Positions 5,875 through 13,749 of a DNA stretch of 14,180 bases are shown here, in pieces. A program made the position numbers and the translations under genes. This stretch comes from Bathymodiolus azoricus thioautotrophic gill symbiont. GTDB lineage: Bacteria; Pseudomonadota; Gammaproteobacteria; PS1; Pseudothioglobaceae. The notes under the pieces are model-generated. The model was given only the letters and a program-made list of their open reading frames with translations, ran no database searches and was not told where the DNA came from. The stretch is from contig NZ_CDSC02000136.1 of assembly GCF_001298715.1 (NCBI RefSeq), positions 1 to 14,180 on the forward strand, in the 5' to 3' direction. The number at the start of each line of letters is the position of its first letter. The first letter of the stretch is position 1.

Positions 5875-7446
5875 ATGAAAAAAATACTAAGTTTCATTAT
5901 AGCGTTGTTGATTGTCTGGGTTGGCAGTTTGTTGTATGCTGGATATCAAACTGAAAAATTGATTAGCCAATATGTCAATCAAATAAACCAAGTTTATCAA
6001 CAATCTTACCCGGGCGTTGAGTTGGAGTTGAAAAAATTTGATTCTAATTTCTTTGATGCAAAAGCACAATATGCTATTAAGATTAACATTCGTAAATTAG
6101 TAGATGAATTAAACTTAGGGTTGGACAAGAATGATGATTTTGTTGGATTTCTTGAGGATGCTTTTAAGACGCCTATTGTCATTGATCAAGATATACAATA
6201 TGGACCTGTATTTTTTGATGAGGGTTTAGAGTTTGCCATGGCAAAAATTAGCTTTCAAAGCACTTTGAGTAATTTTGTTAAGATGATGGCAAAAGAACTT
6301 TTGCCACGCTTTGAGGACAATCAACAAAAAAATAAAGAACAATTAGATGTATTTATTTCAGAGTTAAATCAAGTTTTAGAAAAAGAAGTCGTCATAAATT
6401 TTGAGTCTGTTTTACCTTTTTTCTCTAATAAAGTGCACACAAGTGGTACTATTAGTGAGATTAACATTAATAAAGCAGATACAGTATATACGATTGGTCG
6501 AATGACATTTGATGATGTAACTAACATACAAGACCTCACTGGACATGGCAACTTTAATATACCAAATATCATATCTAAATATAAAAATGTGCAGATTTTT
6601 AAGATACAAGAATTATCAATTTCTTATAATATCAATGAGTTTATTGATGCATTTAATTATTTTGGCGATGTTAAATTTGATATTCAAAAATTGAATTTTA
6701 ACTCGTCAACAGATGAGGGCGTTAGTTTTGCAGTTGCTTTTAATCTTAAGTCAAGCAGAAACAATAAGATGTCTGATTTGTCTGATGGAGAAATTAATAC
6801 AACAGTTAAAATATTAAAGTATCCAAAACAACTTGAGGTCATGCCATTTGATTTACCAGAAACAGTGTTCGCATCTTGGTCATTAAAGGGTGTTGATAAT
6901 ACAAATTTTGCAAATACCACGCAAAAATTTAAACATTATCTTTCTACAATAGATACAGACAATGTCAAATTCACGAAAATCCCAGCTCATCTTATTAATG
7001 ATATTGCTAATGGTCTTGACAAGTCTTTTGTAAAACAAGTGACTAGTCTTAATATTGATTTGGACATTACAACAGTTAAGCAACCAAAAATTAACAACAC
7101 ATTAAATCTTCAACTTATTTATGATTTTGACAAAGGCGATATGATGCAGTTTTTGGCAATGATAAGTAATGACAATCTAAAGAAAGCTGGTGAGTTTGTA
7201 AAAGATAAAGTTATTGTTAATTTGAAAGCCAAGGTGAGCGCTAAAATTTTGGAAAAATTTAAACCAATGTTACAGACGCAAATACAGCAAGGGATGGTGA
7301 TAGAAAAAAATGGGTTTTATCAAACCAGTGCCAACTATCAAAATAAAAAATTAATGGTGAATGGTAAAGACATGATCGCTATTTTGCAACAATTGATTCT
7401 TCCGTTACCACCAGTGCCACCAGTGCCAACAATAAAAGCAAGATAA
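5875..7446 (+). CDS. DUF945/YdgA-like envelope protein
   Basis: The 523-aa protein has a short basic N-terminus (MKK) and one hydrophobic segment at about residues 4-23, an uncleaved anchor or signal peptide. After it comes YAGYQTEKLISQYVNQINQVY, typical of the DUF945 (YdgA) family of Gram-negative envelope proteins, whose members are about 500 aa. The rest should be periplasmic: a long beta-rich region with repeated K/N/D-rich strands and few cysteines. The biochemical role of the family is not established. The C-terminus is a short proline tail (PLPPVPPVP-TIKAR) encoded in part by a 9-bp tandem repeat. The gene is visibly more AT-rich and Asn/Lys-rich than its neighbours. Its stop codon is 1 nt from that of the convergent dsrS-like gene. 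Confidence 0.75.
   Translation: MKKILSFIIALLIVWVGSLLYAGYQTEKLISQYVNQINQVYQQSYPGVELELKKFDSNFFDAKAQYAIKINIRKLVDELNLGLDKNDDFVGFLEDAFKTPIVIDQDIQYGPVFFDEGLEFAMAKISFQSTLSNFVKMMAKELLPRFEDNQQKNKEQLDVFISELNQVLEKEVVINFESVLPFFSNKVHTSGTISEININKADTVYTIGRMTFDDVTNIQDLTGHGNFNIPNIISKYKNVQIFKIQELSISYNINEFIDAFNYFGDVKFDIQKLNFNSSTDEGVSFAVAFNLKSSRNNKMSDLSDGEINTTVKILKYPKQLEVMPFDLPETVFASWSLKGVDNTNFANTTQKFKHYLSTIDTDNVKFTKIPAHLINDIANGLDKSFVKQVTSLNIDLDITTVKQPKINNTLNLQLIYDFDKGDMMQFLAMISNDNLKKAGEFVKDKVIVNLKAKVSAKILEKFKPMLQTQIQQGMVIEKNGFYQTSANYQNKKLMVNGKDMIAILQQLILPLPPVPPVPTIKAR
7408..7425 (+). repeat. 9-bp tandem duplication in the DUF945 3' end
   Basis: CCACCAGTG occurs twice in direct succession and is followed by another CCA, encoding the PPVPPVP tail. 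Such a short coding repeat could vary in copy number without breaking the frame. Confidence 0.7.
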
Positions 7447-7447
7447 T

Positions 7448-8491
7448 TTATATTGGGGTAGTTAAAAGCTTTAAGGCAGCTTGAATGGATTCAAGCACAT
7501 TAGAGAGTTTTTTACGAATGGCAGAGCCAGCCAAACTATGGGCAGAAATTGTGCCCACGACTAATTGTTCGCTAACACCGGCCAACAATAATCTAGCTTT
7601 GATTTTTTCATTATCCAAGCCCAACTGCGCTAAGACATTTTCTGCTTGAGTTTGACACTGCTCAATATCTGCGAGTCTTTGAACCATTGGATGTGACAGG
7701 TAAGCGCCTAATACTTCTAAGGTGCGATACAAAACATGCTCTTGATTAATCTTTTTTAGAATGTGATTGATGGTTTGCAACATGATTTGACCTTGTTCGC
7801 TATTGACGCGTTCTAATTCTTTAATATTGTTATCTAATGCGATTGTATTGTTATTGTTGGGTAAATTGCCTTCCATTCTCTCAATAAAACCCACTAAAAA
7901 AGCGGGCTTTCTTTGCCCTTGTTTCCATAATCTATCCTTTGCTTGTGGTGAGATTAAATCCTCTTGTAGTAGTAAGTTAGTGGTGTCGATGAGTTGCGTG
8001 GTGTCATCGGTAAAGGGTAGAAATTCTAGTAAATAATCGGCAATTTGTTTGCCAATGGGGTGTTTGATGACAAAATTTCGAGTGAGAAGAAAGCGCCCAA
8101 TTTCTGCTTGTTGGTCGGTATTGGTTGCGCACCACCAAACTAAATCTAATACTTCATCGTTTAAGTTTTGCGAATTTGCCACTGCGACCACGGCTTCAAT
8201 ATTGCCAATTTTTAATAGTGATTTTAAGTTACTCGATCCCACTTGACCCATTCTTGACCAACGCTTTAAATATGAGGGGTAGCCACCCATAGAGCCTAGT
8301 ATTTGAGAGACTAAAAGTTTTTGCACCGCTTTAATATATTTAGTGCTATCACCAGATGGATTGAGTGTGATGGTTTGTTCTTTTTTGTTTTCAGTTAAGC
8401 CCACGACCGCCAACTTATAAATATCAACACGAATTGCGACACAAGTGGCAATGAGTACATTAAGTCGTAGGGTGTCTTCAGGTGTTAACAT
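7448..8491 (-). CDS. dsrS: DsrS-like sulfur-oxidation-associated protein
   Basis: The 347-aa soluble protein resembles DsrS, recalled from family knowledge and not from a search. Shared features are the N-terminus LTPEDTLRLNVLIA-x-AIR, the segment LGSMGGYPSYLKRWSRMGQ (about 66-84), the stretch I-E-A-V-V-A-V-A around 99-106, the following D-L-V-W-W (about 116-120), and LWKQGQRKPAFLVGF. In Allochromatium vinosum dsrS belongs to the dsr locus for oxidising stored sulfur; its product is cytoplasmic, with no known catalytic role. The gene is predicted helical, without signal peptide or membrane segments. It is third in a proC - YgfX-like - dsrS operon (5-nt gap to the gene before it), away from any other dsr gene in this window. 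Its stop is 1 nt from the convergent DUF945 gene. Confidence 0.72.
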   Translation of the reverse strand: MLTPEDTLRLNVLIATCVAIRVDIYKLAVVGLTENKKEQTITLNPSGDSTKYIKAVQKLLVSQILGSMGGYPSYLKRWSRMGQVGSSNLKSLLKIGNIEAVVAVANSQNLNDEVLDLVWWCATNTDQQAEIGRFLLTRNFVIKHPIGKQIADYLLEFLPFTDDTTQLIDTTNLLLQEDLISPQAKDRLWKQGQRKPAFLVGFIERMEGNLPNNNNTIALDNNIKELERVNSEQGQIMLQTINHILKKINQEHVLYRTLEVLGAYLSHPMVQRLADIEQCQTQAENVLAQLGLDNEKIKARLLLAGVSEQLVVGTISAHSLAGSAIRKKLSNVLESIQAALKLLTTPI

Positions 8492-8496
8492 CGGTT

Positions 8497-8907
8497 TTAA
8501 GTCTTAGTTTTGGTATTGAAATATCGGTTAAGTTGTGAGAGTGATTGTGATGCCAATGCATCTTTAAAAATCACTACGGATTCTTTGCCAGCATTGATAA
8601 TAATCAAAAAACGAGATTGGTACGAGGGATAAAACACCGAGAATTGCTGGGTAGAATGGTCATTTTTTTCAACCGTTAATTTGTCTTCGTCTAAAACCAT
8701 TTTAACAATGGAATTTGGGTGCGTAAGATGTAGCGATTTTGGCAAAAAATAGAACAACCATATGGATAACAAGCTACTTAAAATAACGCTTAACCATAGC
8801 GTGTAAAAATAATACCAAATCGCAAATAAACCCAAGCAATAAACGAAAATACTAAGGGTTAAATAAATTTTTGATGCTTGAATTTTGATGTCAAGTTTGT
8901 TATGCAT
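8497..8907 (-). CDS. Small membrane protein, YgfX-like
   Basis: The 136-aa protein has two adjacent hydrophobic segments at about residues 14-34 and 36-55 (LTLSIFVYCLGLFAIWYYFY and the WLSVILSSLLSIWLFYF that follows) and a cytosolic C-terminal half with short beta strands (VKMVLDEDKLTVEK, SRFLIIINAG, SVVIFKDAL). This layout and the ending (D-A-L-A-S-Q-S-L-S-Q-L-N-R) resemble the YgfX/CptA family, inner-membrane proteins often encoded beside sdhE; sdhE is not seen here, so the match rests on architecture only. I chose the ATG at 8907, which overlaps the proC stop by 8 bp; a GTG at 8913 is the alternative. Overlap with proC and a 5-nt gap to dsrS indicate one operon. Confidence 0.6.
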   Translation of the reverse strand: MHNKLDIKIQASKIYLTLSIFVYCLGLFAIWYYFYTLWLSVILSSLLSIWLFYFLPKSLHLTHPNSIVKMVLDEDKLTVEKNDHSTQQFSVFYPSYQSRFLIIINAGKESVVIFKDALASQSLSQLNRYFNTKTKT

Positions 8908-9730
8908 TGTCACTCAATTCAAAACCTATTTCTCTAGCACGCTCAAAGGCAGCACGCATGGCGTGAGAAATTATTATTTCAAAATTTTGCTCTTGAAAAC
9001 TCTCAATTGCTGCTTGTGTGGTGCCATTTTTCGAGGTAACTTTGGCGCGCAGTTCGCGTGCAGAATCAGCACTTTGCTTTGACATTGTGCTAGCACCGAG
9101 TGCAGTTTGAATACTGAGTTTTTCAGCGATTTGCTTGTCTAGTCCGAGTGCAACACCAGCATTGGTCATTGATTCAATCATTAAAAAGAAATAAGCAGGG
9201 CCACTACCTGATAGTGCTGTTACCGCATCAAGCATTGTTTCTTCTTTCACCCAAAAGTATTCACCAACTGAGCCAAGAATTTGTTCAGCCAATTCTTTTT
9301 GTTTATCGCTCACAGCATCATTAGCCACCATTCCAGTTGCACCTTTGCCCACTAGTGCGGGTGTATTTGGCATTGTGCGTACAATAGATGCGCCTCCTCC
9401 TAGCCAAGCGTTAATATCACGACTTTTTACGCCAGCAGCGATAGAAATCATCAAAGGTCTGTGGCGAGTGTGTATTTTTATTTCCTTGCAGACACTTGAC
9501 AATATTTGTGGTTTTACTGCTAGTACAACCACATCGCATCCTGTAGCCACTTGCGAGTTATCGGTAAAAACTTCAACACTAAATTCCAACTTTCGTTGTG
9601 ATAATAGTGTTGTATCAGTGTCGCTGAGTTTGATATTTGACGCCTCAAATCCATTGTTAATCAAGCCAGAAATCAGCGCATGTGCCATATTACCCGCACC
9701 AATAAAACCAATTGTTGTTGTCTTTTGCAT
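8900..9730 (-). CDS. proC: Pyrroline-5-carboxylate reductase
   Basis: ProC reduces 1-pyrroline-5-carboxylate to L-proline with NAD(P)H, the last step of proline synthesis, in the cytoplasm. The 276-aa protein (E. coli 269) begins with a Rossmann motif GFIGAGNMAHALI (8-20), followed by AVKPQ (71-75), VRTMPNTPALVG (117-128) and the signature region ALSGSGPAYFF (162-172) through K-V-T-S-K-N-G-T-T (210-218) in the helical dimerisation domain. The ATG at 9730 is preceded by AAGG at a suitable distance. It leads the proC - YgfX-like - dsrS operon and is divergent from gph across 57 bp. Confidence 0.97.
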   Translation of the reverse strand: MQKTTTIGFIGAGNMAHALISGLINNGFEASNIKLSDTDTTLLSQRKLEFSVEVFTDNSQVATGCDVVVLAVKPQILSSVCKEIKIHTRHRPLMISIAAGVKSRDINAWLGGGASIVRTMPNTPALVGKGATGMVANDAVSDKQKELAEQILGSVGEYFWVKEETMLDAVTALSGSGPAYFFLMIESMTNAGVALGLDKQIAEKLSIQTALGASTMSKQSADSARELRAKVTSKNGTTQAAIESFQEQNFEIIISHAMRAAFERAREIGFELSDNA

Positions 9731-9760
9731 TAAAATACCTTAAAACTTATTCAGTTGACT

Positions 9761-9766
9761 ATTCTA
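9761..9766 (-). promoter_or_regulatory. Possible -10 box for the proC operon
   Basis: TAGAAT (one mismatch to TATAAT) lies about 31 bp before the proC ATG on the minus strand, which would give a leader of about 24 nt carrying the AAGG ribosome binding site. No convincing -35 is seen. On the plus strand TTGACT at 9755-9760 looks like a -35 box for gph but lacks a well-spaced -10. Confidence 0.3.
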
Positions 9767-9787
9767 CTTAACAATACAAAAGGAAAC

Positions 9788-10456
9788 ATGAAAAAATTTA
9801 ACCCAAAACTAATTATGATTGATGTTGATGGTACTTTAGTTGATAGTGTGCCAGATTTGGCTTATTGTGTTGATGAATTAATGATAGCAATGGATAGAGA
9901 AAAATGGGGCGAGGAAAAAGTACGCCACTGGGTCGGTAATGGTGTGCCAAAATTGGTAGAGCGTGCTCTTACAGGAGAGTTAGAGGGCGCGGTTAATCAA
10001 GATGATTACGACAAAGCCTACCCGATTTTTTTGGATTTATACGCCAAAAATATCTCAGGTCGTTCATCGCTATATCCGGGTGTGAGAGAAGGATTAGATT
10101 ATATGAAAGCACAAGGTTACACTTTAGGTTGTGTGACTAACAAGGCTGAACAATTTACCCTGCCAATTTTAAAAGACTTAGGTATTTTTGATGAGTTTGG
10201 CATTGTTATTTCTGGCGACACTTTAGCCAAGAAAAAACCAGACCCATTGCCATTGCTTCATGCTGCAAAATTCTTTGGCGTTAACCCAACAGATGCAATG
10301 ATGTTGGGCGATTCAATCAGTGATGTTAAGGCATCACGCGCGGCAGGTTTTAAGGTTATTTGTATGTCTTATGGTTACAATCATGGTGATGATATTCGTG
10401 ATGCCAATCCTGATTTAGTGATTGATTCAATGGCTGAGCTTAAAAATTATTTATGA
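9788..10456 (+). CDS. gph: Phosphoglycolate phosphatase (HAD family)
   Basis: Gph dephosphorylates 2-phosphoglycolate, formed by Rubisco oxygenation or DNA repair, to glycolate. The 222-aa HAD-type phosphatase has motif I DVDGTLVDS (nucleophile D12, acid/base D14), a helical cap about 20-90, motif II T117 in CVTNKA, motif III lysine in KKKPDP (about 149-153) and motif IV GDSISD (D175, D179). The ATG at 9788 is chosen because AAAGGA precedes it and because the protein then begins MKKFNPKLIMIDVDG as usual; an upstream TTG at 9755 is unlikely. The gene precedes bioA by 39 nt. A need for Gph would fit a Rubisco-using autotroph, but Rubisco genes are not in the window; related HAD phosphatases cannot be fully excluded. 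Confidence 0.88.
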   Translation: MKKFNPKLIMIDVDGTLVDSVPDLAYCVDELMIAMDREKWGEEKVRHWVGNGVPKLVERALTGELEGAVNQDDYDKAYPIFLDLYAKNISGRSSLYPGVREGLDYMKAQGYTLGCVTNKAEQFTLPILKDLGIFDEFGIVISGDTLAKKKPDPLPLLHAAKFFGVNPTDAMMLGDSISDVKASRAAGFKVICMSYGYNHGDDIRDANPDLVIDSMAELKNYL

Positions 10457-10495
10457 GGAAGGCAAGGCTTTCACCACTTTTCTTAATGTAGTTAT

Positions 10496-11725
10496 ATGGA
10501 TACATTTGACCAACAATATATTTGGCATCCTTATACCAAAGCTCCTAATCCAATAAAATCGCATCAAGTGCTATCAGCTGAGGGTGTTTATCTGAATTTG
10601 GATAATGGCAAGCGTGTGATTGATGGTATGAGTTCGTGGTGGTCGGCGATTCATGGTTACAATCACCCTGTGTTGAATACAGCTATCACTCAGCAATTGG
10701 CAAAAATGTCGCATGTGATGTTTGGCGGTTTAACGCATCAAAGTGCCATTGATTTGGCAAAAATCTTAGTAGAAGTCACGCCTGATAATTTAACCAAAGT
10801 TTTTTTTACTGATTCAGGCTCAGTGGCTGTAGAATCCGCACTAAAAATGGCGTTGCAATATTGGCATAATAAGGGTGAGAAAAACAAACAAAAATTTATT
10901 ACCATACGCGCGGGTTACCATGGCGATACATTCGGGGCAATGAGTGTGTGCGACCCTGAAAATGGCATGCATCATTTGTTCTCAGGTGTATTGCCAAAGC
11001 ATTATTTTGTTAAAAGCCCATCTATCGTGTCAATGGAGGAGGCATTAGTCGATTTGGAAGTAGCATTAAAGCAAAATTCTGATTCCATTGCAGCTATGAT
11101 TTTAGAGCCTGTGGTGCAGGGTGCAGGCGGAATGCGGATTTATAATCCACAATACTTAACTAAGGCAAAGGTGCTCTGTGAGCAGTATAAAGTATTATTT
11201 ATTTTGGATGAAATTGCCACAGGCTTTGGTAGAACAGGCGAATTATTTGCTATGGATTATGTAGATTGTGAGCCTGATATTTTGTGCTTAGGCAAGGCGC
11301 TCACAGGTGGCTATATGACACTTGCTGCCACACTCACTAGTGATAAAATTTCAAGTGCAGTTGGTACACTCATGCACGGACCCACCTTTATGGCAAACCC
11401 ACTCGCCTGCGCTGTAGCAAATGCCAGTATTAATTTATTGCTTAATTCACCATGGCAGGATAATATCGCCCGCATAGAAAAACATTTTTATAGCGAATTA
11501 TTACCACTCAAAAACAACAACAAAGTGGCTGATGTGCGAATTCTAGGCGCCATCGGTGTGGTAGAAATGGTGGATGACATTGATGTGGAAAAAACCCAAA
11601 ACCAACTGATTGAAAACGGCGTTTGGCTTAGGCCATATGGAAAGCTACTTTACACCATGCCACCATTTAACATGACGGATGATGAATTATTGACAATCAC
11701 TAATGCTATTAAAGTTGTCATTTAA
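10496..11725 (+). CDS. bioA: Adenosylmethionine-8-amino-7-oxononanoate aminotransferase
   Basis: BioA converts KAPA to DAPA using S-adenosylmethionine as amino donor, the antepenultimate step of biotin synthesis. It is a class III PLP aminotransferase of the cytoplasm. The 409-aa protein shows the BioA-type N-terminus (YIWHPYT; GMSSWWSAIHGYNHP with the W48/W49 active-site pair), DSGSVAVESALKMAL (PLP phosphate contact, 106-120), YHGDT (Y141), the PLP ring Asp in FILDEIATGFGRTGEL (D238), Schiff-base lysine K267 in CLGKALTGGYM, and HGPTFMANPLACA. WHPYT and SSWW favour BioA over other class III enzymes. It follows gph by 39 nt with only a weak ribosome binding site. No other bio gene is present in the window. 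Confidence 0.95.
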   Translation: MDTFDQQYIWHPYTKAPNPIKSHQVLSAEGVYLNLDNGKRVIDGMSSWWSAIHGYNHPVLNTAITQQLAKMSHVMFGGLTHQSAIDLAKILVEVTPDNLTKVFFTDSGSVAVESALKMALQYWHNKGEKNKQKFITIRAGYHGDTFGAMSVCDPENGMHHLFSGVLPKHYFVKSPSIVSMEEALVDLEVALKQNSDSIAAMILEPVVQGAGGMRIYNPQYLTKAKVLCEQYKVLFILDEIATGFGRTGELFAMDYVDCEPDILCLGKALTGGYMTLAATLTSDKISSAVGTLMHGPTFMANPLACAVANASINLLLNSPWQDNIARIEKHFYSELLPLKNNNKVADVRILGAIGVVEMVDDIDVEKTQNQLIENGVWLRPYGKLLYTMPPFNMTDDELLTITNAIKVVI

Positions 11726-11733
11726 CAAGCAGT

Positions 11734-13698
11734 TTATTCAATAGGGTCTACATCTAAATACCAGCGCACTTTGTTTTTAAGGGTGAGTGTGCTGGTGTGT
11801 TGGTTAAGCGTGGCGAGCATTTGGTGTAGGGATTTTCTATCAACGGATTGCAAATAAAGGTTGGAGTAGTAGTAGTCGGCTTTTTTCTCCATTACAGGTG
11901 TCACTGGACCCCAAATTTCTACTGAGTTCATTTTGATGCTTTTCAGTAGGCTGGTCATTTCTTGTAAAAAATCTTGTGCATTTTGTTTGACTTTAGCATT
12001 TGCACAAATTAATGCTTGATGAGAAAATGGTGGCATTTTTGTTTGCGCGCGTTGTTTGAGTAGAGTACTGGCAAATTGGGTGTAACGATTAGACAGCACA
12101 TAATTAAAAATAGGATGCTCTGGATAGCGTGTTTGGATAGCCACTTCCCCTTGTTGCCCGCTTCTTCCTGCGCGACCTGATACCTGAATTAGCAACTGTG
12201 CTAAGTGCTCTGTTCCTCGGAAATTACTTGACAATAAACCACCATCAATGTCTAAGATCCCCACCATTGCCAAATTAGAAAAATCATGCCCCTTTGCCAA
12301 CATTTGCGTGCCAACGATAATACAGGGCTCGCCAGAATTGATTTTTTCTAAGTGTTGTTCAAAGGCTTTTTTGCGTCTAGTGGTATCACGGTCAATGCGA
12401 ATAATAGGCGTATCAGCAAAATGCGAACCTAGTGTTTCTTCTAATCTTTGTGTACCATAGCCTAATACTTCTAATGATTGTTCGCCACAATCAGGGCAAG
12501 TCTGTTCAGGTATTTTTTCATCATTACAATGATGGCATTTGAGACGATTAATATGACGGTGATAAATCATTGATGAATCGCAATGGTCACACTCTGATTT
12601 CCAGCCACACTGTGTACAAAAGTAAACAGGCGCATAGCCACGACGGTTAATAAACAGCATAACTTGTTTACCACTTGATAGATGTTGTTTCATCTTGGCA
12701 ATCAGCATTGCTGAGAGTGCATTGCCTGCTTCAGTGCGCATATCAATCAAGTTCACTTTTGGTAAAATTGCACCACCTGCACGCTTCATGAGCGTTAAGC
12801 GGGATATTTTTTTGTCCATCACTTGTTTCAAAACTTCCAATGATGGCGTTGCCGTGCCTAGGATGACAGGGATATTGACCTGCTTAGCACGCACAAAGCA
12901 CAAATCTCTAGCACAGTATCGGAAGCCAGATTGTTGCTTGAAAGAGCTGTCGTGCTCTTCATCAATAATAATCAAACCTAAATTTGGCATCGGTGTGAAA
13001 ATCGCACTGCGTGTACCGAGTATCACACCTGCTGTGCCATCTTTTGCCATTAAATAGGCATCGAGTTTTTGCGTTTCATTGCGTTGCGAGTGGATAGAAA
13101 CGATGCATGTATTTAGTCGTGATGCAAAGCGTGTAATCATTTGTGGTGTGAGTCCGATTTCAGGCACTAAGACTAAGACTTGTTTGCCTTGTTTGAGTAC
13201 AGTTTGTGTAAGTCGTAAATAGACTTCAGTTTTACCGCTACCTGTCACGCCATGTAATAAAAACCCATGATAACCATCTAAAGAAGCCGAGATTTCATCA
13301 ATGGCCAGTTGTTGTTCGTTGGTGGTTTCAAAATTGGGTTCGCTAGTTTTAATCGGCAGTCCAACCACTTTTTTAATAATGGCTTCTTTGCCGATACGAA
13401 GATTTTTTGGTAATGCGGTGGAAATCACCTCACCGATTGGGTGGTGGTAATAGTTCGCCGACCAAGATAAAAAGTCCAAAATTGGTGCGTCCAAAATTGC
13501 CACATCGTCTAACACCTCTTCGATGGTTTTAAGTTTATCAAAATCGCTTTTGTCTTTGTGTGCAAGCACAATGCCAATAACTTTTTTGCGTCCAAATGAT
13601 ACCCTTACGCGCGCGCCAACTGCCACTTCTTGATTGGGTAAATAATCAAAAGTTTTGTTTAACGGTACAGGAATGGCAACTTCAAGGATTGATGACAA
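11734..13698 (-). CDS. priA: Primosomal protein N', replication restart helicase
   Basis: PriA recognises stalled forks and D-loops and reloads the replisome; it is a 3'-5' superfamily 2 helicase. With the start used here the protein is 654 aa. In order: N-terminal 3'-DNA-binding domain (EVAIPVPLNKTFDYL), Walker A GVTGSGKT (about 150-157), DEEH box in IIIDEEHDSSFKQ (about 246-249), LGTATPS, a zinc-binding region with eight cysteines in four CxxC pairs (about 361-404: CTQC, CDHC, CHHC, CPDC), and helicase motifs GTQMLAKGHDF and QVSGRAGR. Start: the open frame reaches an ATG at 13764, but its first 22 residues are not PriA-like and overlap ybeY. I use the TTG at 13698 (S-S-I-L-E-V-A-I-P-V-P), which has no clear ribosome binding site. 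It is convergent with bioA (8-nt gap). Confidence 0.95.
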   Translation of the reverse strand: MSSILEVAIPVPLNKTFDYLPNQEVAVGARVRVSFGRKKVIGIVLAHKDKSDFDKLKTIEEVLDDVAILDAPILDFLSWSANYYHHPIGEVISTALPKNLRIGKEAIIKKVVGLPIKTSEPNFETTNEQQLAIDEISASLDGYHGFLLHGVTGSGKTEVYLRLTQTVLKQGKQVLVLVPEIGLTPQMITRFASRLNTCIVSIHSQRNETQKLDAYLMAKDGTAGVILGTRSAIFTPMPNLGLIIIDEEHDSSFKQQSGFRYCARDLCFVRAKQVNIPVILGTATPSLEVLKQVMDKKISRLTLMKRAGGAILPKVNLIDMRTEAGNALSAMLIAKMKQHLSSGKQVMLFINRRGYAPVYFCTQCGWKSECDHCDSSMIYHRHINRLKCHHCNDEKIPEQTCPDCGEQSLEVLGYGTQRLEETLGSHFADTPIIRIDRDTTRRKKAFEQHLEKINSGEPCIIVGTQMLAKGHDFSNLAMVGILDIDGGLLSSNFRGTEHLAQLLIQVSGRAGRSGQQGEVAIQTRYPEHPIFNYVLSNRYTQFASTLLKQRAQTKMPPFSHQALICANAKVKQNAQDFLQEMTSLLKSIKMNSVEIWGPVTPVMEKKADYYYSNLYLQSVDRKSLHQMLATLNQHTSTLTLKNKVRWYLDVDPIE

Positions 13699-13733
13699 AG
13701 TTAAATATTTTAAGACTAAAATAAATGATTTTA

Positions 13734-13739
13734 TACAAT
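13734..13739 (+). promoter_or_regulatory. Possible -10 box for ybeY
   Basis: TACAAT (one mismatch) lies 10 nt before the ybeY ATG, with a weak TTAAGA 18 bp further upstream. The predicted start point would leave only a few leader nucleotides, so ybeY may be translated from a nearly leaderless mRNA. The opposite strand of the same stretch contains TATAAA, which could serve priA. Confidence 0.3.
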
Positions 13740-13749
13740 AAACAAAGGC

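Noticed and set aside
6369..7083. Several minus-strand open frames of 65-78 aa
   Set aside because: They lie within the DUF945-like gene in AT-rich sequence, have no ribosome binding sites of note and look like chance frames.
10457..10495. Terminator or riboswitch between gph and bioA
   Set aside because: The 39-bp gap contains no stable stem with a U-run and no recognisable aptamer elements.
12695..13057. 120-aa plus-strand open frame
   Set aside because: Antisense to the helicase core of priA; the priA motifs are intact on the other strand.
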